Positions 24,908 through 31,595 of a DNA stretch of 32,861 bases are shown here, piece by piece. Position 1 is the stretch's first letter. Every line of letters starts with the position of its first letter. The notes below the pieces were generated by a model. It was not told the DNA's origin. It saw only the letters and a program-made list of their open reading frames with translations, and searched no databases. The translations under genes were made by a program, and so were the position numbers. The stretch comes from Prevotella sp. UBA5387. Lineage in GTDB: Bacteria; Bacteroidota; Bacteroidia; Bacteroidales; Bacteroidaceae. The stretch covers positions 1 to 32,861 of the forward strand of contig DHOP01000041.1 in the NCBI GenBank assembly GCA_002407775.1, given 5' to 3'.

Positions 24908-25478
24908 AATCATAAAACCAAACGTAAGGCTTTACATTTGGCAAATGACAGAAAAAATAGAGGATCTATTTGTGCCTCCATTTATTGACTTATCGCATTT
25001 TCATTCTGAACATCGGCAGAGGGAAGTGCTCACCACCTACAACCTGTTATACGACATCACCGGTAGAAATGACCTTCGAATAGAACACGATATGGATGGA
25101 AAGCCGGTGGTCGCAGGTTGGAACATTAGCATCAGCCATACCAAGGGATGGCTCGCCGTCATCCTTTCTCCAGACCATCAAGTGGCGATCGATATCGAAT
25201 ATCTATCTGATCGCGTCAAGAAAGTGGCCAAAAGATTTATCCGCCCTGATGAAAATGGCGACGGATTGACTAGGCAATTGATCCACTGGTGCGCCAAAGA
25301 AACTATCTACAAATTGTTTGGCCCCGAAAAGCTACAATATTTCGAGATGCGTCTTAAACCCTTTGCCCTATCGACTCTGGGCAATGTTGAGGTCGAAAAT
25401 CTCAAACTGCCCAAGTCGGCATGGGTTAATTACGAGGTCAACGACGACTTCGTGTTGACTTACTCTGTTTTGGAGTAG
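24888..25478 (+). CDS. 4'-phosphopantetheinyl transferase superfamily protein
   Basis: Transfers phosphopantetheine from coenzyme A to a carrier protein. The 196-residue length and motifs fit the Sfp/Gsp-like family: the magnesium-binding D102 and E104 in VAIDIEYL, and WCAKETIYKLFG with E138 (the (W/F)xxKExxxK motif). An upstream segment, NISISHTKGWLAVIL, is the third family motif. The start overlaps the end of gldE by 20 nt, which suggests translational coupling; a later ATG at residue 20 would remove N-terminal sequence that looks normal. The target carrier protein cannot be told. The 3' end overlaps the convergent DUF4861-like gene by 41 bp. Confidence 0.9.
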   Translation: MPLTRDEIIKPNVRLYIWQMTEKIEDLFVPPFIDLSHFHSEHRQREVLTTYNLLYDITGRNDLRIEHDMDGKPVVAGWNISISHTKGWLAVILSPDHQVAIDIEYLSDRVKKVAKRFIRPDENGDGLTRQLIHWCAKETIYKLFGPEKLQYFEMRLKPFALSTLGNVEVENLKLPKSAWVNYEVNDDFVLTYSVLE

Positions 25479-26703
25479 CCGCCTTTCCACCCGAAAGCTT
25501 CTTCACCATAACTGGATTTTCCAGACGGTTCTTCCATTCTTTCATATATCCCTCCCATTCCTTGGCGGAGTGATAACCAAAATTCTCGTTATCACTAGTA
25601 TAAGCCAAGCTATAGTGAATATATTTCCCGATGGGCTTCACCACCATGCCATAGTTCTCCTTTGTGGCAGGTAATACGTGTTCCAAGTATTTAGCTGGGA
25701 CATAGACGCCCATTCCTACGGTTTCAAGTTTCCAGTTAGCCGTGTCGGCAGCTGGCCAGTCCGTTCCCCAACAGCCCCTCAGGCCCTTGCCATCATTAAT
25801 CTCAGAAGAATTCTTCACATTAACAACGCCCGTGGAAAAACGCTCGTTGGAAATATCGCGATTAAACCTCACGTCCACATCCATGTCACGATGACCAGTA
25901 TAGAGCGTGTATCTGATTGTCATATTCACAGGTTCTGTGCCGGCCTTAATGACCCAACCAGCATCCTCCACTTCTACGATTGTACGCACTGGACCTTGTG
26001 TCACGATGCGTTGTGTACGATGCTGCACATCGTCAAGCATTGTAGGCTCTACCCCATTCCATCCTCTCAAAGCACCAAGTCCAAATGAGTTACCTACCAA
26101 CAGGATATCATCGCCATAGCCTTGGGCCTTCTGTTCCTTCGATGTATAGAATTGCGTCTCACGTAGTTCCAATCCCTTGTGGAATTTCCCATAGAGATCA
26201 ATGGTCTGGCGCTTGTCCATATAGATACGCATCGCAATCATTTCATTCTCAAAAGCAACGCCATGATGGTGTAATACATTGTAGGGATTGGTCGTTTGCT
26301 TATCTATAGAAATAGCTGAAAGGTATATATCGTGCTTGTTCTTCTTATCCACATTCTGGTTGCGCAATACGATCTCAGCATAGGTCTGAGCCTTATACTC
26401 AGATGGTGTTGCAGTCTTCATCAGCTTGACATTGGCCACACGTTGCTGTCCCGGTTTCATGTCAGCCACAAAGCTCAGTTCATCCATCTGGCCATCATTG
26501 TCCAGGTCATCCAACTGGCAAGGCGTCTCCCGCCCATCAACTGTAACAAGAGCTGAACGCACTGTACCATATGGAGCTAGGTCAACAACCACTGGGGCGG
26601 CCTCATAAGATACCGGACAACTAAGACTAAGTCGCAATTCAGTCTGCGCAGATGCTACATGACCCATCAAACAGGCCAAGAAAAACATGACATATCGATT
26701 CAT
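25438..26703 (-). CDS. Secreted DUF4861-like protein
   Basis: A 421-residue exported protein: signal peptide MNRYVMFFLACLMGHVASA, cleavage before Q20. The mature region resembles the DUF4861 family of Bacteroidota, with NPYNVLHHHGVAFENEMIA, RIYMDKRQTIDLYGKF and LLVGNSFGLGALRGWNG as the best-marked segments (about residues 137-225), and NENFGYHSAKEWEGY near the end. Family members are often found in pectin-degradation loci, but a precise activity is not established to my knowledge. A basic tail (TPKQSKSTRSRR) closes the protein and is the part encoded by the overlap with the phosphopantetheinyl transferase gene. A -7 like box TAATTTTG lies upstream at 26739-26732 (minus) without a good -33 partner. 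Confidence 0.8.
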   Translation of the reverse strand: MNRYVMFFLACLMGHVASAQTELRLSLSCPVSYEAAPVVVDLAPYGTVRSALVTVDGRETPCQLDDLDNDGQMDELSFVADMKPGQQRVANVKLMKTATPSEYKAQTYAEIVLRNQNVDKKNKHDIYLSAISIDKQTTNPYNVLHHHGVAFENEMIAMRIYMDKRQTIDLYGKFHKGLELRETQFYTSKEQKAQGYGDDILLVGNSFGLGALRGWNGVEPTMLDDVQHRTQRIVTQGPVRTIVEVEDAGWVIKAGTEPVNMTIRYTLYTGHRDMDVDVRFNRDISNERFSTGVVNVKNSSEINDGKGLRGCWGTDWPAADTANWKLETVGMGVYVPAKYLEHVLPATKENYGMVVKPIGKYIHYSLAYTSDNENFGYHSAKEWEGYMKEWKNRLENPVMVKKLSGGKAATPKQSKSTRSRR

Positions 26704-26840
26704 CTTTCAATTCGTTTTTTGATTAGTGAACCAAAATTACTACTTCTTCCATTAATCGATGCAGACAGTTGAATATTATTTTTATGCCTTTAAAGAAAAT
26801 AAAACTTTTTTTGGAAATTATTATTATTTTTAGCATTTTA

Positions 26841-26872
26841 TTTGGTCTGAATAGAATTTTTTTGTATTTTTG
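26841..26872 (+). promoter_or_regulatory. Promoter of the gldB-like gene
   Basis: TTTG (26841-26844), 20 bp, TATTTTTG (26865-26872), a full consensus match. Transcription would start near 26879, about 15 nt before the proposed TTG start codon. Confidence 0.82.
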
Positions 26873-26893
26873 CATTGAAATAGGCTCAAAATA

Positions 26894-27700
26894 TTGGTAA
26901 ACAGGATATATTATACACTCATAATCATTATGCTTTTGTGTGTGGGGTGTGAGTTCAAACTCAAACCCAACGAGGAAGCTGACGATGCCAGCCATATCAA
27001 AGTTGAACGATATGACCGGCTTCAGAGTCGCTACCTCACAACAGGAGACTTCTCCGCACTGCAAGAGATGAATACCGAATATCCTATTGAGACCCGTACC
27101 TTAGTCGAAAAAATGCTTCAGATTGGTGAGGTAAGCGATCACAACATCAATGAGTCTTTTCTCAGATTCTATCAGGATTCCACACTCCAAACGCTCATCA
27201 GCGACGCCCAACTGGAATATGCCAGCATGGACGACATCAACAAGCAGTTTGACCAGGCGTTCATAAAGCTGAAAAAATGGCTGCCCGACATGCCTATTCC
27301 ACGGATTTACGCACAAATCGGTGCCTTGGACCAGAGTATAGTTGTTGGCGACAAGATGATCGGTATCTCCCTCGACAAATATATGGGTAGCAAATACCCG
27401 CTTTACAAGCGATACAACTATAGTGCCGAGCAACTTCGTACTATGGGGCGCAATTACATTGTTCCCGATTGCATTAGTTTCTATCTCCTTAGCCTTTATC
27501 CAATGGACAACTACGATTCGCGAACCCAACTGGAGAAAGACTTGCATATGGGCAAAGTGATGTGGGTAACGAATAAAGCCATAGGCACTGATATGTTCAA
27601 TGCTGATTTTGTGAACATCATCAACCGATTCATGTCTCAACACAAGAACGTTACCATCTCTCAGCTCCTAGAAAGCGACGATTATAGTGAGATGGATTAG
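26894..27700 (+). CDS. gldB: GldB-like lipoprotein
   Basis: A 268-residue envelope lipoprotein resembling GldB, which in gliding Bacteroidota is needed for motility and secretion. Landmarks are VERYDRLQSRYLTTGDFSAL (about 37-56), PRIYAQIGALDQSIVVGDKM, IGISLDKYMGSKYPLY and the C-terminal MGKVMWVTNKAIGTDMF. The start is a TTG: an in-frame TGA at 26876 leaves no upstream ATG, and the first internal ATG (26930) would cut off most of the signal peptide. With TTG the N terminus is MVNRIYYTLIIIMLLCVGC, with lipidation at C19. A strong promoter lies directly upstream. The gldB name rests on resemblance only. Confidence 0.85.
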   Translation: MVNRIYYTLIIIMLLCVGCEFKLKPNEEADDASHIKVERYDRLQSRYLTTGDFSALQEMNTEYPIETRTLVEKMLQIGEVSDHNINESFLRFYQDSTLQTLISDAQLEYASMDDINKQFDQAFIKLKKWLPDMPIPRIYAQIGALDQSIVVGDKMIGISLDKYMGSKYPLYKRYNYSAEQLRTMGRNYIVPDCISFYLLSLYPMDNYDSRTQLEKDLHMGKVMWVTNKAIGTDMFNADFVNIINRFMSQHKNVTISQLLESDDYSEMD

Positions 27701-27944
27701 TCACTTTTCTACCCCATCTCAGATTTTTTCCACGCCATTTTCTAACCCATTTCTTCCATTACTTTGTCATCAACCGAAAAGTTGAGCGATAGATTTGTTC
27801 TTCGTTCTCTGTCTTCTTGATTATTACCTGATTGTTGTTTACCTCCAAGTAGGCTGAAAAACTTATGGTGTGATAAGACGTTCACATGTTGACGGCAATC
27901 CTTTTCTGTCAAGATCAAAATGCACTCAAAATCCAATAGAAATG
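27701..27944. other. Intergenic stretch without recognised gene
   Basis: Between the gldB-like gene and repeat array B. A minus-strand frame of 64 codons (27742-27936) exists but has no coding character or promoter. No convincing terminator for the upstream gene is visible. Confidence 0.5.
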
Positions 27945-28098
27945 GAAGCCCTTTCCGATTGATGCCGAATGGCTGCGCGATTGGGCATTAATGGCGGTGC
28001 GATTGGGCCGTAAACGCAACGCGATTACTATCCAATCGCACTGCCATTAGATATTAATCGCAGCGTCATTAGTATCCTTTCGCAAAAGATTAGAAAAC
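27945..28098. repeat. Array B of 22-bp palindromic modules (seven units)
   Basis: Units begin every 22 nt at 27945, 27967, 27989, 28011, 28033, 28055 and 28077, with 13-nt parts such as TAATGGCGGTGCG, CAATCGCACTGCC and TAATCGCAGCGTC and 9-nt parts such as ATTACTATC, ATTAGATAT and ATTAGTATC. An 18-bp inverted repeat with one G-T position joins 27989-28006 and 28032-28049. Read in reverse complement, this array aligns without gaps to array A (15671-15824), with 68 of 88 bases identical over the best eight blocks as counted by hand, including an identical TAATCGCGTTGCG. It lies between two convergent genes. Confidence 0.85.
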
Positions 28099-28100
28099 AA

Positions 28101-28149
28101 AGGGAAAAAAGAAAGCCGTTCCAATCATTCTCTTGATGATTGAAACGGC
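28101..28149 (-). terminator. Terminator downstream of the DegP-like gene
   Basis: On the minus strand GCCGTTTCAATCAT (28149-28136) pairs with its complement (28128-28115) apart from one mismatch, and the stem is followed by TTTCTTTTTT. It lies about 170 nt after the protease stop codon. It could also work weakly for transcription from the left. Confidence 0.75.
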
Positions 28150-28248
28150 ATTTATTGTATTTAATTCTCTATTCTTAAGGCGCCTTTGGGGACTTGGATG
28201 TCCTATGATTTGGCAACCTTAGTCAATAGATACCGAAGTTCTTTGTAT

Positions 28249-28314
28249 GTTTCTCTTTTGCCGAAGAAAATTCGAATTTGAGTCCAAATGAAGACACGGC
28301 AAACAGAGAGAAAC
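28249..28314. repeat. Long imperfect inverted repeat in the 3' region of the DegP-like gene
   Basis: GTTTCTCTTTTGCCG (28249-28263) pairs with 28297-28314 with a 3-nt bulge, and the inner part holds a perfect 12-nt palindrome, AAATTCGAATTT (28268-28279). It begins just after the protease stop codon on the minus strand, so a 3' untranslated hairpin is likely. Confidence 0.6.
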
Positions 28315-28321
28315 TCAAGAA

Positions 28322-29791
28322 TTAGTCCTGACCCACTTTAATAGCCTTGTAGTCGGTCTTACCTGAAGGCCAAACACCAGTGATGAAGAGCACTGGATTC
28401 TTGCTCATGGAAGCCTCTTTGACTACATTCTGAAGGTCTTCAATGGTGCGCATAGGCTGGTCGTTGGCATTGAGGATGATGTATCCGTCGTTGATACCAC
28501 CGTCTTTGAATGCGCCGTCCTTCACGTCTTGTACCTGCAGACCATAGCTAATACCGAGTTGAGTCTTCAGCTTGTCGCTTACTGGAGCAACGTTAGCTCC
28601 GAGAACATCAAGTCCAGCCTTCTTCACAACCTTGGTATTGCCTTGGTTGTTCTTCATGGTAACGGTCTTACTCATTGTCTTCTTGTTGCGCATCCATGTA
28701 ATAGTAGCTTTGTCACCAGGACGCTTGCTGTTGATAATCTCCTGAAGCTCGGCCATCTTGGTCACATCCTTGCCATCGATGCCTGTGATGACGTCACCTG
28801 TCTTCAATCCGGCATCAGCACCTGCACTGTTGTCTTCCACTTCTGCTACGTAAACACCGGCATTAGTTCCGAGATCCGGGGCTTCCTTGCCATCAACCTT
28901 TTGTGAGTCAAGATATTTAAGAACGTCCTGTCCCTTAATGCCTAAGTATGCACGCTGAACAGTACCATACTCCTTGAGGTCAGCCACAACCTTGTTCATA
29001 ATGGAAGTCGGGATGGCAAATCCATAACCTGAATAAGAGCCTGTCTCAGAGAATAACATGGCATTAATACCAATCAATTCACCCTTAGTGTTTACCAAGG
29101 CACCGCCAGAGTTGCCCTTGTTGATGGCAGCATCTGTTTGGATAAAGCTCTCAACGCCATTCTGTCCCAATGTACGAGCCTTAGCACTCACGATACCTGC
29201 TGTAACCGTATTGTTGAAACCAAAGGGGTTGCCCACTGCGATAACCCACTCGCCTACCTTAATCTTGTCGGAGTCGCCAATAGGAAGGGTTGGCAGATTC
29301 TTGCCATCGATCTTGATAAGGGCTAGGTCTGTAGTTGGGTCGGTACCAATGATGCGCGCGTTAAACTCACGGTTATCCTCAAGAGTGACCGTCAATTCGT
29401 CAGCCCCATCCACCACGTGATTGTTTGTCACGATATAGCCATCAGAGCTAATGATAACACCAGAGCCCGTTGCCTCCATCTTTGGAGTGCGCACCTGACG
29501 CTTTTGCGTGCCTCCGTTTCCGCCTGGATTACCAAAGAATCCAAATGGATCGCCGAAGAAATCATCGAACGGATTAGACTGTACATCTACTGTTTTGGTC
29601 GTCGAATTCTTCACATATTTAATGTGAACAACAGCAGGCAAAGCCTTATCTGAGGCGTAAGTCAGGTCGACAGGTTGTCCCAGCTGCGTTGTTTCGTTGG
29701 TGGTTGCATAAACCTTGGCCAAAGCACCAGCAGAAAAAGCCAGTGCAACAACACAAGCTCCTGCGACCAAATAATTAGAAATTTTTTTCAT
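28322..29791 (-). CDS. degP: DegP/HtrA-family periplasmic serine protease
   Basis: Envelope protease and chaperone that degrades misfolded proteins. The 489 residues begin with an export signal (MKKISNYLVAGACVVALAFSAGALA). The trypsin-like domain spans about 75-265 with the catalytic triad visible: H125 (TNNHVVDGADEL), D155 (DPTTDLALIKI) and S228 (NKGNSGGALVN). Two PDZ domains follow (about 275-375, with YLGIKGQDVL and AGLKTGDVITGIDGKDV; about 395-485, with GLQVQDVKDGAF and INDGYIILNANDQPM). A glycine-rich loop after the signal region (FGNPGGNGGTQKR) corresponds to the flexible LA loop of DegP. Transcribed alone, with a leader of about 100 nt if the TATATTTG box at 29907-29900 is the -7 element. 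Confidence 0.94.
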   Translation of the reverse strand: MKKISNYLVAGACVVALAFSAGALAKVYATTNETTQLGQPVDLTYASDKALPAVVHIKYVKNSTTKTVDVQSNPFDDFFGDPFGFFGNPGGNGGTQKRQVRTPKMEATGSGVIISSDGYIVTNNHVVDGADELTVTLEDNREFNARIIGTDPTTDLALIKIDGKNLPTLPIGDSDKIKVGEWVIAVGNPFGFNNTVTAGIVSAKARTLGQNGVESFIQTDAAINKGNSGGALVNTKGELIGINAMLFSETGSYSGYGFAIPTSIMNKVVADLKEYGTVQRAYLGIKGQDVLKYLDSQKVDGKEAPDLGTNAGVYVAEVEDNSAGADAGLKTGDVITGIDGKDVTKMAELQEIINSKRPGDKATITWMRNKKTMSKTVTMKNNQGNTKVVKKAGLDVLGANVAPVSDKLKTQLGISYGLQVQDVKDGAFKDGGINDGYIILNANDQPMRTIEDLQNVVKEASMSKNPVLFITGVWPSGKTDYKAIKVGQD

Positions 29792-29899
29792 ATTAATATT
29801 CGTATTTTATTGTTTAGTTGTTCCGTTGATAATTAGATATCCGCTTAAACAAATTTTAGCATTCTATTGTTGACAGCATCCTGTCACCCGATGTCCTTG

Positions 29900-29907
29900 C
29901 AAATATA
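29900..29907 (-). promoter_or_regulatory. Candidate -7 box for the DegP-like gene
   Basis: TATATTTG on the minus strand matches TAnnTTTG. The best upstream partner (TCTG at 29933-29930) is 22 bp away and imperfect, so the promoter is tentative. Confidence 0.4.
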
Positions 29908-30072
29908 GTCGCATAAACTTTGAATGTGTCAGATTGTCTTATCTTTTTATTCGATTTTAACAATTTGATTTTAACACTTAACGACTATTAAGTCATTACA
30001 TGTCAGTTTTTACTTTCTTTTAAAATCTTACAAAAACTTAATCCATAGTAGGCATAATCCAAATATAATTCT

Positions 30073-30080
30073 TATTTTTG
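30073..30080 (+). promoter_or_regulatory. Candidate -7 box for RNase P RNA
   Basis: TATTTTTG matches the TAnnTTTG element and lies 7 nt before the RNA's first stem, a spacing expected for the transcription start. No good TTTG element is visible 19-21 bp upstream. Confidence 0.6.
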
Positions 30081-30087
30081 CAATCAG

Positions 30088-30471
30088 CAAGTCAGTGCCC
30101 CGGCTCTATCGCTGGCATCCATTGGGATGCGAGAGGAAAGTCCGGGCAGCGCAGGGCGCTCCACTTCTGAAAATGGAAGCTATTGGTGACAGTAGGTAAA
30201 GGCAGAAGAGAATGACCGCCGTCCCTTGTGGGCGGTAAGGGTGAGAAGGTGGTGTAAGAGACCACCGGCAGTCGGGTGATCGACTGGCCGTGCCGTCTGG
30301 AGGCTGCAAGTTCATGTAAACCATCGTCAATCAGGGCTGCCCGCCCAATGGCTTCGGTCAACGATGGAGGGTAGAACGCTGGATCTGCGGGGTGACTCGT
30401 AGGGTAGATAAATGACAGAGCATCTCCTTTTCTGGAGGTTACAGAACCCGGCTTATCAGGGCACTGATTTG
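30088..30471 (+). ncRNA. rnpB: RNase P RNA
   Basis: Catalytic RNA that trims tRNA 5' ends. The conserved core is visible: GAGGAAAGTCC at 30133-30143 and ACAGAACCCGGCTTA at 30441-30455, which form the P4 region in bacterial RNase P. The outer P1 helix pairs CAAGTCAGTGCCC (30088-30100) with GGGCACTGATTTG (30459-30471), and the CCTTTTTG run right after it makes the stem serve as a terminator. The internal layout has the hairpins expected for a type A RNA. A protein frame on the minus strand across this region is spurious. Confidence 0.96.
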
Positions 30472-30523
30472 CCTTTTTGTCTTCATTGGATTCAAATCTA
30501 AGTTTAGATAGATATTATTCTAG

Positions 30524-30952
30524 ATGAAAGAATTACAGCCAAATATCGCCACAGATTTTGAGCACCGTGTGAATCGGACCATCGAGTTGCATCAGAACGA
30601 CCGTGGATTTCCGAACATGGAAGCCTATCACTTGACTCGGGAAGAACTTGACAGCTATCTGTTCGACTATCAAGCTGCACTTGACAGCGAAGGAACGGCT
30701 AAACAACAGCAAACTATTTATAGCATCATCGCACTGATTCCCATCCTTGTGCTCAGTGCCTTTCCCTTGAGTTCATTGCCTTGGGAAAGTGATTCCATAT
30801 CAGTTGTCGTTGGCATAGCCATAGGCGGCGGAATAGCATTATCCATCAAAGGCATACGGACGTTGATAACACGATCACGGCTCAAGACCATACGAGAGGC
30901 TTATCCCGACATCGCTGAATACATTAAGGCAGTGCTTTCCTTTGAAGAATAA
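30524..30952 (+). CDS. Hypothetical two-helix membrane protein
   Basis: A 142-residue protein of unknown family. The N-terminal third is soluble (about 1-65). Two hydrophobic helices follow (about 67-85, IYSIIALIPILVLSAFPL; about 92-108, SVVVGIAIGGGIALSI). The C-terminal part is basic then amphipathic (TLITRSRLKTIREAYPDIAEYIKAVLSFEE). It starts 52 nt after RNase P RNA, with no clear promoter of its own. Confidence 0.7.
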   Translation: MKELQPNIATDFEHRVNRTIELHQNDRGFPNMEAYHLTREELDSYLFDYQAALDSEGTAKQQQTIYSIIALIPILVLSAFPLSSLPWESDSISVVVGIAIGGGIALSIKGIRTLITRSRLKTIREAYPDIAEYIKAVLSFEE

Positions 30953-30979
30953 GAGGGGTCCAACTTCTCATTCCTCTCG

Positions 30980-30995
30980 GATGATGGCCATCATC
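30980..30995. repeat. Perfect 16-bp palindrome
   Basis: GATGATGGCCATCATC lies between the stop codon of the preceding gene (30952) and the next start (31048). It lacks a T run, so it is not a terminator. A protein site is possible. Confidence 0.45.
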
Positions 30996-31047
30996 ATAAG
31001 AAGGCGAGCTAATACCTCTACGAAATAAACTCATAATCATAGGTAAA

Positions 31048-31455
31048 ATGAATAAGATAGACCTTCCTGATTTCATGAAGTACAAAGACAGATTCTCACA
31101 AAGCGGATTTGTCGAGACGATCTCGCGCGTGGCCAAGCGTGCCGGCGCAAAGTTTGTCTATGCTGCGCTCGTCCTTTTTTACACCTTGCAAAGTGACAAA
31201 GTGTCAATTAAAGACAAAGCCATCATCATTGGAGCATTGGGGTATCTCATCACTCCCCTTGACGTCCTACCCGATGCTATACCAATAGCGGGTCTTAGCG
31301 ATGACCTTGCCGTACTCATCTATGTGCTGCATAAGGTTTGGGGCGACGTTTCCGAGGAAGTGAAGCAGAAGGCTCACGATAAGCTGAGCAGGTGGTTCGA
31401 TGAGGATGAACTACAAGAGGCGGACAATTTATTCGACGGAAGCCAGGAAGATTAA
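31048..31455 (+). CDS. DUF1232 (YkvA-like) membrane protein
   Basis: A 135-residue protein with the DUF1232 signature in the middle: SIKDKAIIIGALGYLITPLD followed by VLPDAIPIAGLSDDLAVLIY (about residues 51-91). The family is widespread in bacteria, membrane-associated and of unknown function. The N terminus is charged, and the C-terminal part is acidic (DEDELQEADNLFDGSQED). It is convergent with secA, with the shared terminator at 31521-31566. Confidence 0.85.
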   Translation: MNKIDLPDFMKYKDRFSQSGFVETISRVAKRAGAKFVYAALVLFYTLQSDKVSIKDKAIIIGALGYLITPLDVLPDAIPIAGLSDDLAVLIYVLHKVWGDVSEEVKQKAHDKLSRWFDEDELQEADNLFDGSQED

Positions 31456-31520
31456 GAGCTATGTGATATGCCTTCCAATGGTCAAAGCCAAGCTTAACTA
31501 AATTATTCAGTTATCCTGAA

Positions 31521-31566
31521 AAAGAAAAAAGAGACGCTGCAATCAATATGATTGCAGCGTCTCTTT
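31521..31566. terminator. Terminator between the DUF1232 gene and secA
   Basis: A perfect 18-bp stem (31528-31545 and 31549-31566) with a 3-nt loop. On the minus strand it continues into TTTTTTCTTT, a strong terminator for secA; on the plus strand the T run is short (CTCTTTAT), giving weaker activity for the DUF1232 gene. Confidence 0.9.
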
Positions 31567-31595
31567 ATGTTATATCTTAGGCCGAGGGCTTGGGA

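Noticed and set aside
26723..27064. 113-codon minus-strand frame across the gldB promoter
   Set aside because: It overlaps a strong promoter and the start of a well-supported gene; the N-terminal half is low-complexity K/I/F translation of AT-rich DNA.
27742..27936. 64-codon minus-strand frame
   Set aside because: No promoter, no signal, no recognisable domain, and composition unlike neighbouring genes.
30092..30361. Minus-strand protein frames across RNase P RNA
   Set aside because: The conserved RNase P core and P1 pairing explain the sequence fully.
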